From positions 15,690,883-15,754,882 of the forward strand of contig NC_049989.1 of NCBI RefSeq assembly GCF_000003815.2: a stretch of 64,000 nucleotides of DNA, in the 5' to 3' direction. Below the pieces are notes generated by a model. That model had not been told where the DNA came from and searched no databases. It worked only from the letters and a program-made list of their open reading frames with translations. The translations under genes and the position numbers were made by a program. Positions 12,220 through 24,700 of the stretch are shown here, piece by piece (positions within the stretch are counted from its first letter, which is position 1; each line of letters begins with the position of its first letter). Origin of the DNA: Branchiostoma floridae. Its lineage: Eukaryota; Chordata; Leptocardii; Amphioxiformes; Branchiostomatidae.

Positions 12220-15200
12220 TCACGCTGTTTTTCCAATTGCCAACAGACCAGACAAGTTTTCCCTCTGGGCCCCGAGCTCTAAGTACGTCCGTAGTCTCAG
12301 CTCACCTGAGATACTCATCAGCACCTGAAGATGATGGGCGTGTTCTTTGGAGACGACACCTTCCCGTTCCATTTCCTTAATGGCGTCCCAGACGCTTGTC
12401 GCATACACGCCCCTGAGAAGACTCAGATTCACAATTGCAACAGTTGGGAAACGATACATCTCTTTCTTGACGTCTAGAAGCATGTCGGCAAGTCGCTGAT
12501 GCTGTTGGTGCTCTCGCATGGTACGGGTCAGAGAAGCTCGTGCAAAGCTAAAAGCAACTGTTGTGTTTCTCTGCTCGTCAAAAGTCCATAACTCTTGAAT
12601 AACCCGTGAGATGTAGTCATCCACCAGTGCCTGATCTCCGGTCAGATAGGAGACGTACCTTAGTATGTCGGACAAGTGGTAACCATGAGCGAGGGCGACG
12701 TCTTGTCGCTGAAAGTCAGCCATACCTGAGGGCGTTTGTATCAGGCTGACTGCGGGCTTCGTCTTTGTCCTTTCTCTTCCGAATGGCGTTTTGCTCGCCC
12801 ATGGCATGGCTCCATCAAACGCAAAGCCGCGAGGAGTGACAGAATCGTAGAACCAGCTATCTGCCGGGTCTTCTGAGTGGAAGTCGTTGAGAGATTGTAT
12901 CGCCACTGCTGGCAGGATGGTCTCTCCCAAGTTGATGATTTTCAAGTACAGGTAACAGGTGAGGTTGTGGAAATATTCTTTGTTCTCCAGGGTGTCTTCG
13001 TTTTCCTCCATAAGGATGGCGAACTCCAGATCAGAGTACGGAGTGACCAGTTCTGTAGCCTGCGACCCCAAACCCACCAGAGCGTACTTACATGGCGGCG
13101 GTCCAATTGTCTCGATACACTCTTCAACAAGATCTTTGATGAAGTCCTTTCTTCGTTCTGATATGTACTTAAACAATTCCCTGACAGATTCTGCTCGCTT
13201 CATTTCGACTTCCTTGACTAAAGGATCGTTTTCATCATACTGGTACGGGTTGTGGTCGTTGTGGATTGTTTCTAGACGGGTCTTGACCTCAGCCCTTTGC
13301 TTTTTCAACCGATCCTTGTGTTCTAGGTCGGTCTCGTAAGGTGGTAGTTTACAGTTGATTCCCACGGTGTGGTACAGAAACAGCCGCTCGGCTTCCTTCA
13401 TGGAATCGATGAGAAGATGCTTGTCGCCTCTTCTGGCTAGTGCGGCGATGTAGAGGGCTGTAGCTTTAGCGAAGTCCTGTCCGTCCTTTGTCTGTACTCC
13501 TTGTCTGATGTACACGGTTCCGAGCTGGCGCAGACACTCTTCCTCCTCCTGAAGCCGAGGCGACTGCCGGTCTGCAACAAAATGACATCGACCTGGTTAT
13601 ACCGAAAAATTAGATCAGAATTACTGGACAAAACTAGCTAAGATAGACAAGATCTTGCTCCCCTGGAGAGGACATTCCTTAACACTTTTTGGTAAAATTG
13701 CCTTGGTGAACTCTCTAATAGTATCACAATTTACATATCTATTCATGGCATTACCTTCTCCTAGCGCCAAGTTCTTTAAGGAGTATGAGAAAAAGATATT
13801 CAATTTCATTTGGAATGGGCGCCCAGAAAAGATTAAACGCAAGGTTATATATAACACCTATGACTGTGGTGGTCTGAAATTAATACACTTACCCACTTTT
13901 GATCTCACTCGTAAGGCATCGTGGATACCTAGACTATGGCAAGCAAAAACACCTTTAAGTAAATACTTGACTGATTTCCCAGATCCTGTATGTAAACTTT
14001 ACCCTTTCTTGCAATTATCTAAATATCATATAGACTGTATTTTTACTAAGTTTTCTCGGTCTGTTAGTCCTTTCTTCATCAATGCCCTTAAAGCATGGCT
14101 TTCCTTCCAATTTAAGCCACCTGAAACACACCAGGACATACAATCACAGCTTTTATGGCTCAACTCAAATATTACTATAGACAGCAAGCCTATTCACTTT
14201 AGAAAACAAGCTACTGGTTAAATATTATTTATAAGTGACCTTTTAGATACAAATGGAAAATTTTTGTCATATAAGGAATTATCGCTGAAATTTGGGAAAA
14301 CTCTTCAAATGATGGAATATAATCAAATAATCTCCGCTATCCCAAGCACCTGGAAAAGACATCTTAAGGATAAACCACTTACTATAGGACCTAATGCACC
14401 CTTCATATCAAACTATTCCTGGTTGGGGGCACGTAAGATAAATAAAGATATATACATGACAACTCTTTTAACAAATAACGTAGTCCAAACCCCAGTTAAA
14501 ATCCAAACATATTGGGAAGAAATACTTGACATAATAATACCATGGAAACAAGTTTTTAGACTGATATACAAGACTACAATATGTCCGAGACTAAGATTTT
14601 TCCAATTTAGGATGTTACATAAATTTCTACCTACCAGAAAAATGTTATATATTTGGAAACTCTCGGACAGCCCTATTTGCATACACTGTGGAAATGAGCA
14701 AGAAGATACACTGCATCTATTTTGGGAATGTCCAAGAGTTTCCCAATTTTGGAGAGATGTTAAGAAATGGCACGAACGAGTATCGAGTGAACCATTACAC
14801 ATAGATTTAGCAAGTGTAATTTTGGGTGATCTAACAGTAAATTCCCCTAGGCTGAACAATACACTAATATTAATGGCAAAATTTTTTATTTACAAACAGC
14901 AAGAAAAACACCTATCATTAAACCATTTTATCTCATATATTAAGACTTCTTACAAATTGGAATTTATAATAGCTTCCAGAAAGAACAAATTGGCAGTTCA
15001 CTACAGTAAATGGGGAGAAATACTTCACATCATTTCTTAAACCCCTCTATTTTCTTTTTGTCTTTTGCTACTCTTGTGGTTTTGCATTATTCAATTATTT
15101 TCACTAGTATTTGAAGCGAAATGCTGTATTGATGGTTTCTTATGTGTCTGTACTTTATTTGAGATTATTCTTGTTTAAAGTTTACCATTAATTTACACTG

Positions 15201-16179
15201 ATGTTACTTTTCTTATGTAAACGATACTACCTTATACTGCTGTATTAGTTTATTTGGTTGGTATTATTTTCTTCCCGCTGTAGTATTGTTATCTATTTTG
15301 GATCCGTGGTTTATGTTTATGTTTTGTCTCAGTTATTGTCTCCATCTCTATTGTCATTATGTATTCTTCTGTTATTTCTGTTTATTTGAAATGCAATAAA
15401 TATAAAAAAAAAATAATAAAAAAAAAAAAAAATGACATCGACATTTCGTCAGGATTCGATCCCAAATGCTGCTATAGCAAACATATCAAGTGCATGTAAA
15501 CGGTTTACTGAAATATCGAGAAAAATACACAGCCCTCGTCCATTATAATCTGCTGTTCCCGAACAACTTGCCAAGTGTCATTTTGGTAGCAAGCAACAAC
15601 ACAGCAGTATATTTGAGGTAAAAAAAGCAGTGACACATTTGTATCTACATCGGATTACCGTGAATCTCTTTAAGCGCAAACGCAAAGAGTTGTTCTGCCA
15701 AGTCCAGATCCCCACTCTGCAATGCAGCGTCTCCCGCAAGGTGGAGTTCAGCATATGATCTGTTGACAGAATTGTGAAAAGAAAGCATCAAATTTCAATC
15801 CTACGCCTTCGAAGGGTATTTTCTACACGCTGCAACAAAACTAAAAAAACTTAAAGGTTCGTCGATGAATGTTAGACATCCCAGCTTTACGATTCGCAAG
15901 ACAACAGTTACGCAAACAACTGGATAGATCTTGTAAATGTACGGTTAGAAGTTTCAGTAAGATTCACCTTTTGTCAATAATGGAAAAAAAATGAAGGGTA
16001 CATATAGGCGCCCAAACCTCAAATCTGTCATTCTGTAGCGCTTTGTTAAAAGAAAAGTAACGTGCACACCTGTTTGCTTTGCTTTGGTTGGCCTTCTTGT
16101 TCTTGGACTTGTCACCTCCGTCTTCTTCGTCACCTTTCGTCTCGACAGTAGTGTCCGAAACTCTCGACATGGCCGCCAT
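12220..16179 (-). CDS. DUF294-type nucleotidyltransferase part of a TPR gene
   Basis: Exons are 16179-16070 (ATG, MAAMSRVSDTTVETKGD, charged), 15759-15659 (a TPR-like helix pair, AELHLAGDAALQSGDLDLAE) and 13571 onward. Phases fit exactly: AG|A gives Arg and G|AC gives Asp. Exon 3 continues with a helical segment and a nucleotidyltransferase core, VGLGSQATELVTPYSDLEFA, at about residues 236-255: the Gly-Ser plus spaced D-x-E of the GlnD/DUF294 fold (Ser240, Asp251, Glu253). A C-terminal helical domain runs up to ELRLRTYLELG. The substrate cannot be read from sequence. In-frame stops occur at 12220-12222, 12211-12213 and 12061-12063, although coding-like text (VFYVPDQKMLFRYFYTAHPL) continues between them. 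The two TGAs fit a short segment bounded by two compensating indels. Removing all stops would join this to the TPR array as one exon. Confidence 0.8.
13579..13592. repeat. LINE target-site duplication, left copy
   Basis: AAAATGACATCGAC here is identical to 15429-15442 at the other end of the LINE. This copy lies 7 bp from the 5' edge of exon 3 of the minus-strand gene and now forms most of what is left next to the splice acceptor. Confidence 0.92.
13593..15428 (+). mobile_element. 5'-truncated L1/Tx1-like LINE with poly-A tail
   Basis: The + strand reads as the C-terminal part of a non-LTR retrotransposon ORF2 from the first base after the target-site duplication: KIDKILLPWRGHSLTLFGKI, then the conserved end of the reverse-transcriptase polypeptide and a zinc-finger-like IHCGNEQEDTLHLFWECP (C-x2-C...H-x4-C) near 14680-14735. 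One in-frame TAA at 14219-14221 interrupts it, and the frame then runs on to a TAA at 15038-15040. An AATAAA precedes an A-rich tail to 15428. It sits in intron 2 of the minus-strand DUF294-TPR gene, opposite in orientation. Confidence 0.9.
15429..15442. repeat. LINE target-site duplication, right copy
   Basis: Exact second copy of AAAATGACATCGAC. The poly-A tail runs into its leading A residues, so the exact boundary may shift by a few bases. Confidence 0.9.
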
Positions 16180-17286
16180 AGAAGAAGTGTTCTCTTCGCG
16201 TGGTTTATCTTTGACTTAACGTTAACGACTTGGTCCAGTCTTACAAAAGTCCTCAGTGAAGTTTATACCTGTTTGCACATTACTTTTAACGTGTGTGATC
16301 GGAGTTCTAAATCGTCACTTCCCCGAGCAAGTACGACACCTGGAAGAGAAGGTCAACTTGAGGCAAAATTGGAACAGCTAAAAGAAAAGACATTTTCGCA
16401 CCATTGAAGCTGAAAAAGGAAAACATGCACATCGACAAAAGATTCCAACGTACCATTGAAAGCGACAAATACGCTGCTCATGTCACTGCGTTACGTTCAA
16501 GCTGGATATGGACAGTCCACCAACACCCTCATAAGTACATACATGTAGTAGTTTGCCACACATATCCGACTGGGGCTTTCCGTGTGTGAGTCACTTTGCC
16601 CAGAATAGAAGGTGCTTTCCAGTTACGTCATGGTCGTGGTTTTGTTTGCATTGAACCCGACAAAAGAAGAGGGGATGCATTTCAGGTGTTACGTTTCAGG
16701 TCTATGCAGTGTTGCGCACGTATGTACCAGCATTGGATTTCAGCCAACCCTGGCGTCGCATTAAAAAAAAAGAACAAATAATTTTTAAATGCTAGAAGTA
16801 AGTTGTAAAGTTATAGATTATTGTCATTGTTTATTTCCATGTGCAACCTTTTTTTGCTTGCACGCTCGCACCAGTTGTAGGATTCCCAAAGAATGTCATT
16901 CATATCATCAAATCAACATAGCCTAAGTCATAGGGTTGAGCCTAAGACAGTCACTGACTAGGCCCTCTAGAAAGACTTGACAACAAGAATGTAACATAAT
17001 GGCGATATTGAACTATATCAATACTAACCATATTGTCTGAAAGTGTATTCTGTTGCTTTGGCTTTGACACATTTCAAAAATGAGTTGTTTTTGGATCATC
17101 AGCCGACACAACATTTTCACAAATAATTACACAACGTAACATGACTATCCAAAATAACGCCACCAAATACGACTCAAGCAATCTACCAACAAGCCTGTTC
17201 TTCTAAATGCAAAACAATTGTAGTCTATGAAAGGTGTTCTGACAGAATCAAAGGTGAATAAGATACCTTTTACCTTTAGAATTGAC
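16180..17286. other. intergenic, 5' side of the DUF294-TPR gene
   Basis: This includes the likely promoter of the minus-strand gene just above 16180. I see no convincing exon, RNA gene or element with clear ends in the rest. The open frames between 16084 and 16781 show no recognisable domain. Confidence 0.4.
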
Positions 17287-17346
17287 CAAGGAGCTTTTAT
17301 CTGATAAAAGAATTTTATCTGAATTTTATCTGATAAAAGCTCCTTG
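17287..17346. mobile_element. 60-bp palindromic mini-element, CAAGGAGC termini
   Basis: An almost perfect palindrome beginning CAAGGAGCTTTTATC and ending in its reverse complement. The same termini bound the 1190-bp element at 48541-49730, so this is probably a minimal deletion derivative of the same family. Confidence 0.6.
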
Positions 17347-17559
17347 AGTAGATTAAAACCTCCGACCTAGCTGAAAATGTCGTCGCTTGAAATGACCTCC
17401 ATGTTCGTGACGCCATCCAAACTCCCACAAGCCTTTGCGCTGAAGCGAAGTTTATCGCAAACTTTTTTCAGTGCCGAAAAAAATACCACGTGTTAACGTT
17501 ACGTTAGCATTAAGAAATCTAATACTTTGCAGTAAAAAAAAACGGGACAAGTATTCAGG

Positions 17560-18120
17560 ATGGCACAAGTAAATCAACTCAAACTCCGCTCAAAAGATAT
17601 CACAGCATTAGCTAACGATATAGTTAGTCAATGATGTTCCAGAACAAGTCTTCGATTTGGTCCCGTAGTAACGTGTCGATCGGAGAGATCAAATAAAGAC
17701 TACCTTAACCTTTTGTCTGTACTGTGTATGTGGCACTATTGATATAAGTTACTAACTTGAATGCAGTACCACATTATCCTAGTCTGTCCAGAAAGCAAAT
17801 AGAAAAGCATGAAGTGACAAAACATGGAATTACAACGAACAATTCTTTTATTACTGTATTGTATGGGTCACTAGTTTGGTACACCGGTATCACTGACCAA
17901 GTTGACAAATACAGTCAGGGCTACCGCATTGGTGCCACTTTTAGTATCGAGATAAAATAAAATATTCTTTTCATTACTTGTGTCATTTCTACAAATTAAA
18001 TCAGACTACCACACAATATATTCTTACATTTCGGCACTTTCTCATCATGTTAAGCATCTGCAGATCTAAAACTATGCTAAAATAAATTTGCGCCCTAATG
18101 CCATCGATAGAATTAACTTC
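17560..18120 (+). other. orphan fragment of the PDZ-like gene 5' flank
   Basis: At 17600-17675 the sequence repeats the promoter-proximal block of the three genes (GTTCCAGAAC at 17636-17645, then CTTCGATTTGGTCCCGTAGT), but no exon 1 follows. The stretch 17750-18065 resembles the MITE-rich text upstream of copy B (4436-5345), with the AAGTTGACAA-TACAGTCA and CTCATCATGTTAAGCATCT words in the same order. It looks like the remains of a fourth duplicated unit or of an unequal crossover. Confidence 0.6.
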
Positions 18121-18144
18121 CTGTGGTTTCTGGTCAACTTTTGA

Positions 18145-18527
18145 TCGAGCAAAAATTGCCACTATACAGCTGTAACGGTAATGGAGTTAAAATATAACAC
18201 TTTGCTGTAAAACGGGACTAAACAGCAAAATTAGGGTGACACATGTCACAAAAGCTGTTATCAATACACCATCAACTCAAATTGCGTTCCAAGAACATCA
18301 CGAGGCAGGAATATATGTTTTCAAATTAGATATTTATTCGTTCCAAAGACATCACAATCAGCTACCGATATAGTTAGTCAATGATGTTCCAGAACAACTC
18401 TTCGATTTTGTCCCGTAGTAACGTGGCACAAACAAATCACTTGTGGAAACGATCGCATCGTTCGTGCGTATATCCGCTGTTCCTTGCTGATTTCTTGTCA
18501 TTTGATTGCGTATATCTCAGTGCGAAA
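18145..18527 (+). promoter_or_regulatory. 5' flank of PDZ-like gene copy C
   Basis: This matches window positions 1-369 almost base for base, starting with AATTGCCACTATACAGCTGT, and includes GTTCCAGAAC at 18386-18395. Confidence 0.5.
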
Positions 18528-20892
18528 ATGGCACAGACTACTTCCCTATCGGAGAATGTCCATCTTCGAAAGGAACGCTTGGCCAGGTGCGTTAGTAACA
18601 CTTGTTTTCATCACGATTTGTCGTGATCAACACTTTATAGTGATGGAATCTGAACTTTTGTTCAAACCGTACGATGTTAAAATAGTGTTCCTGGTGATGA
18701 ACGTTCAAGAAATCTCTGCAGAATATGTTGGCATGTCTTTCGTTGGCTATATCTCTTGAGCACATAATGATAACAGCTTTGTTTGTCAAAAATTGTATCA
18801 GGTACACCATATGCTAAATTCCTGCTACTTACCAACAATTCTAGGAAATAACTCTACTTTACAAAAGACTGCCGTGCTAGATGAGAATATACACGTTTGT
18901 TTGTAGACCTCCGAGCCTCAGAAGTAATAGAAAACTACTACGAATGACAAGTATTTACTGTGTGGCTTGTATATTATAATAATAAAAGTACATCTTTTAG
19001 TACATTCAATTATGATTTACAGATCAACTCACGTGAGCAAGCTGGTGAGTACTTTCGAGGCTCTTGTCAGCCAGCCGAGTCACTGTACTGCAGTCACAGG
19101 CATGACACCCGTACAGGCACTACCTGATGCTGACCGAGTCTTGATTACTAGGTAAAGACATTTGCTGAGAAAGCTATGTTATCGGTGCTATCTATATGTT
19201 TGTTTGTGAGTTTGTGGGTTAGTGTGTTAGACAGCATTATTTCAGAAGCTATGCTGGAGTAAAACTTCATCTGTACATTTGACGCTAATCAACATCGTAG
19301 AGATTTTTCGCTCTTTTCCATACACAGACTAAAGCTTTTACCAATTAGCTCTGGTAGCATCCGTACGATATTTGGTATATTGCTTAACCGAAAGATTATG
19401 GCCCAAAAGTAAATTTCGATAGTAATGGTAGCGGTTCTGTGATTAATGTTATCTGTAATATTTAATTACAAGCATCTAGCTATATATACAAAATATTTCA
19501 CCATTTCTTTTCCTCTTGCTCTAATATATAGCACTGTGTGTGATTGCGTCCACAATGACAATCTGTAACTTTCATTTCTTTTCTTCACACAGACGTTCAG
19601 TAAGAGAGATACAGGACGAGCTGTTGGCAAAGACAAGCTCCACTCCCTCAGAAGCCCGTGTTCTAACCGTAATCCCAAAGAAGCCGCCACGTGCGAAATC
19701 TGAGAATGGCAAAACTACAAAGACGGCAAGTACCACGGGACCACAGAAACCACCCCACACCCAGTGCCTGGCAGACTCAACCGTCCAGACGGCGGTTACC
19801 GTGAATGCAGTGGAACCAGTCAGTAACCAGCTTCTGGCCGACACAGCCGACAAGACGGTGGCTAGCGTAGAATCCCAGAAACCAGCCCGAAGCTACTTGA
19901 ATGGCGACATCGTTGGTACGACCACGGGTACCGTAAAACCAACGGATCTTCTCCGTACCCTTCTTCTCAATGAAGCGGCTGTCGAGACGACGGTGAGCGT
20001 AAGACAACGCAAACCATTCCGTTCCCAGTCAATGTCCGGCATAGATGATCAGTCGTCCATTGCCGTGAAGACGCCACGTGCACAGAAGTCAACCCGCACC
20101 CGGTCCCTGTCCGGCTTCGATGCCCAGACAACGATTGCTATGAAGCCACGTGCGTTGAAGCAAACCCATAGTAAGTTCCTGGTCGGCATAGATGCCCTGA
20201 CAGCTAGGGGTGTAAGGCAGGAGGAGCTACTCCGTACCCTTCTTCTAGGCGACACAAGTTCCAAAACGACCGTTACCGTCATGCCGCACAAACCAGGCCG
20301 TACCCTTGCTCTAGCGCCTGACACAGCTGCCTTGAAGACGGCGGTTCCCGTCTCGCTAGTGGAACCAGCCCCGACCCAGACCGACGTAGCCGCAAGTACC
20401 ACCGAAAGCAGTCCCGTCCTCCAGCCACCACCTAAACCATCCAGGTCCAAGGACTTCGTGCTACACCGAAACAACTTTGGTCACTTTGAGTTCGCCCTCC
20501 TCACGACGTTGACTCCCGATTTGGAAACTGTCCACGTGGTGTTTGAAGCACCCGACAGCATCTCAGCCCTGCCTCTTGGCCGACTGCTTGCCGTGAACTT
20601 CCTTCCCGTGCAAGGCAAGACGACGGCCGAGCTGTACGAAATCTTGAACCGATCGCCCGACTCAGTACGACTGAGGATCCAGCAGCTGTACTTCCCTGTA
20701 TCTGTACTGCAGGAGATGGTGAGAGACCAAGTATCAGCCGTTACGTTCCAACAGTACAGGGAGGACATTTTGTACCAGTACCAGAGGCAGCGGCAAGCCC
20801 ACCCTGTGAAGAAGTGGATGAAACGGAAGCTGAGAGGAGTTGTGTCGGTGCTATCCAGATGTCATGAGGCGCTCACATCATGCTGGAGATGA
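18528..20892 (+). CDS. PDZ-like-domain protein with RTRSL repeats, copy C (intact)
   Basis: Exons are 18528-18586, 19023-19151 and 19593-20892 (1488 nt, 495 residues), with GT-AG introns in the same positions and phases as copy A. Exon 2 has an extra ACT codon just before its donor (LITR versus LIR). The repeat region is shorter, with three units (about GIDDQSSIAV, GFDAQTTIAM and GIDALTARGV), and more diverged than the ends of the protein. The PDZ-like domain keeps the loop as FGHFEFALL, so the usual Gly of the GFC loop is Glu here, followed by LPLGRLLAVN and VRLRIQQLYF. The basic tail KKWMKRKLRG is unchanged. A different ligand preference from copies A and B is possible but only inferred. 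Confidence 0.8.
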
Positions 20893-21731
20893 CTTTGAAT
20901 TTATGAAAATTTGTATATAAATTTAGAAAGATTTTATGAAGTATTGATTTTATTGTCTTTGATTTGAACGACGACGTCCAAGTTATCGGTAAAGATGTAT
21001 GTCAGCATTCTACTGTTGAATCTCTGATTAAATGATAAAGAAGAAAAAGTTCTATAAAAATATTATAAATTTGCTCATGCAAATACCTCTTAAGAAACAC
21101 TATAGAAAAATTGCTCAAATATACAAACACCTTTCGCAATATTCCTAGTTTAGGGCAATGTTGTTATTCTTTGACCAAAATATAGCACCACTACAACCAC
21201 TTATATTCTGTGCAACGTCGTGTCTTTTATTATCTTTTATCGAAAATACGACTATACAATTCATACAGAAACATGTAACATCTTTTATTGTGATTTCATA
21301 ATAATATGTGGGTAAACCCGGGTGTCCTCACATTGGTAGCAATCAACTCTGACATGTACAATTGCGCAATGCAGCAGAAATACATTGATGCGCGCGTACA
21401 TTCATGCTTGTTTTTTGTGATCATCTAAAAGACATATTTCAGTTTCAAATGGATGTATGATAAATAAACGGACGGATGGATGGATGGATGGATAGATGTT
21501 AGATGTTAGACGTCTTTTTCATTCGACACGATTTTTCATGAAATACGGTTCAAGAAGAGACCATTGAAAATTACCACTAACCTACGATTTGTGACAGAAA
21601 TATAATGGTCAAAAGTCCTTTACGATCCAAGAAAATCTGGACTATGGAGATCGCATTTAAGTTTACACTAAAAAAATAGCCTAAAATACACATAACTGTT
21701 CTGTGTTATCCCTTCATAGACATCGCAATAC
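20893..21731. other. 3' flank of copy C with short GGAT repeat
   Basis: The 3' block shared with copies A and B reaches about 21445. A short (GGAT)n run lies at about 21473-21493, preceded by TTTCAAATGG as at the array after copy A. The remainder to 21731 holds no recognisable feature except the 3' side of the patatin gene. Confidence 0.6.
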
Positions 21732-24700
21732 CTATACACCAGTAACCATCATTGGGCTCTTCGGACTGCTCTTGGAAGGCTGAAGATTATTTCTCTTCAC
21801 ATAATCTTCAAGAAACGCGAGTGCCGCCCGAGCTCCTTGCTGAAATTCAAGAAGAAAATGTGATTTTTCTCAACTCGGGTCAGGCTTTTCAAAACCACCA
21901 AAAAAGTGTAATAAGAAGTTCATTTTGGAAACATTAATTTGATGTTAAGACGGAACATACCTTCATGAGGAAGGTCTGGTCCTCTGGCTCCATGTTGAAG
22001 TCCATGGTTCCCACGTAGTCTACGTCAATGGCGATACACCTACCAACATCCTCCTCCTGGAAAAGATATACGGAGAATTGGTGAACGTCAAGACAAGGCT
22101 ACTCAATAACGTCAATAACGGTTTGTATGGCACTTCATTTGTGGCCGATCCTGACTTTGCACGGCACATGATTTATGATATCACTTGAGTCTGGTCCTCT
22201 TTTGATACACTTTGGGTGCACGGCTCGACGATACTAACTTTAGCGTCACGAAAGGTGGCTATATACCATTCTCTCTCTCTCTCTCTCTCTCTCTGCGTAT
22301 TTCGTTCTCCCTTGGAAGTTTGGACCCTGCCACCATTCATATCAGTCACTATCCTTCTCGCAAAATCTGGATCAATGGTGAATTACATTGGGAAAACCTA
22401 CTCCTCCAAATAAAGTCAGATATAAAACTGTAGCTGAAAACATACATAATGGAAATTCATGCCCATGGGGCTAATTGCAAGTGAACAAAGACTAGATACA
22501 TAAAATGAATGAATGTGGTCTAAATATATGTAGATAATCTAAATTCTAACATACAAATATTAAGTGGCTGAATGTACATACGGTACAGAATAGGGTACTA
22601 AATCTACATAACTATATTACGGGATCTAAATTAATAATAATAAACCGGGCCTCCTACCTTGCTCATCATAAAAAAACGCTAGCCGGCCTCGTCGCCCGAA
22701 GAAATGCATTATGTAATTAGATCTCACAAGTTTATTGGCCAGGCTATCAATAGTGATTGACAATTGGTTTGAAAATCTTCCAACCTTGATTGGTTTGCTT
22801 TGCCCCAACAGCTCCAGATACGCGGTGTTCAGTTCAGCTGGCGTGTCGATGATTCGCTGAGGCACAACATCCAGCAGCTTCTTTCTGAACGGCTCCCAGT
22901 TGTGGAAGATACCTTTAATGGTTTTATCTGTTACCTGAAGATAATCAAACGTCATTCATCATAATAGTTTGAGGGCGACGACGACGAATCAAAAGGCCCC
23001 ACTTCATATCGGTTATAACGCCGTAACATCATAGAAGTGCCACAAGTCTCTATAGCAGTCCATAAAAGTATACTAATAACCGCCCGGATCCAACTCAAAG
23101 GAGTGACATGCAGCAAATTGACCAATCAGAATGAGAGGCATAAAGGGAATTGTCCAATCAAAAAGCTTAGCTCACTCGATGAATTTATTCGGTTGTCACA
23201 ATATAGCAAGAAACCAGACCTTACCTCACCATGTACACTTCAGGGCAGATCGTCAACCTATATTCATCAAGATCTCTTCATGAAGTTTTTCAATATTTCT
23301 CAAGTATATTTTCTTGTGCCATACCTTTATTTTTAGTCCACAGGCCAGGCCCCAAATTTCACATACTGGTACCATCTGAAGTGGCAATTCTCCTTGTGAT
23401 TTTGTAATAGAAGAAGGCCTGTGGTATATATTTTCATTAAGATATATGTGTGTTTGTTGCTTTCCCCTCTCCCTTGTTTCAATAAGCACGATCATATGGC
23501 GGGTAATAGTTTTGAAGGCTGATAGCAGATACTGTAAATGCAGAAATGTTCGCGGTGGATTAATGTTCGCGGTTTTCGCGGTGACCACTTCACCGCGAAC
23601 TTAAAACCACCGCGAACATTTTCTTATTATGGTATTAGTCTGCAGTGTATGGTGTTACCGCGAAATTAAAACCACCGCGAAAAGTCCCTTTTCCCGCTAC
23701 CGCGAAATTAAATCCCCGCGAACTTAAATACATTTACAGTATAAAGCTACCATACCAGAAGGGCTATCACATCAAAATGCGTACCACAGACCTTCTACTA
23801 CAAGGAGAATTTACCACCTGACATCTCAGATGGCACTGGCTCATGGACTACATTGACTTTATCATCCCAAACACAGCATTCAAAAGTCACGCGTGGAAAG
23901 TTAGGTATTAAAAACCTCAAAGATCATTGCTGATTTTGTACTGTGAAATGTAAACTTACCGGTCCACCTGGGTACTGTGCAAACAAGGCATCGAAAACCA
24001 CTTCGTAAGAATCTTCTCCGTCAACGAACTCTCGAAGCTCCTCTTTTGGAAACTTCTAAAAGACGATAAAATATACAGGAAAGCTGTACTAATACAAATC
24101 AGGTATATGCTTTAGAAACACGATACATAATTTTACATCTTTTCTGGTCGAAATTTGAAGATTGTCATCTGATGATCAGGTAGATATATGAATTTTTAAC
24201 TATATGAACAAACACATGTCAAAAGCTGCTGGTGTTTTGTACATAAAACTGACTCAAGTTCAACATCTTCATAAGACAGTTAAAGATAAAGGACAATGTA
24301 AGATTATGAGAACGTAGCAAAGGATGACAGAGGATTACTTAGCAATAAACAACTTATTCGTCAAATTGTTATGGATTAGAACTTATGTCGATACGTACAT
24401 CTTTGAAGCATTTGAACATGTCTTCCCTGTTTTGTGGCGCCTTCAGAACCTCTTCGAGACGTTGCTTCTTTGCATCATAGTTTTTCTCCATTTTCTTCTT
24501 TTCATCTTCCATCCTCTTGTTTCGGTCCTTCTCCTTCTTTTCGTACCTCCTTTAACATTGAAAAAAGATTGACACAATTTACTACTGTTATGTGGCATCT
24601 CTCTCTTTTGAAAAACAAAGATCAAAATAGTGTTTAACACTACTTCATTCCCTGGGCACAAAGTCCCACAAGGGGCATTGACCAGTACTATGTAGATGTA

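Noticed and set aside
12058-12225. A mini-intron removing the stops in the DUF294-TPR exon
   Set aside because: The available GT and AG pairs I tried either break the TPR frame or leave a stop, and the intervening text looks coding.
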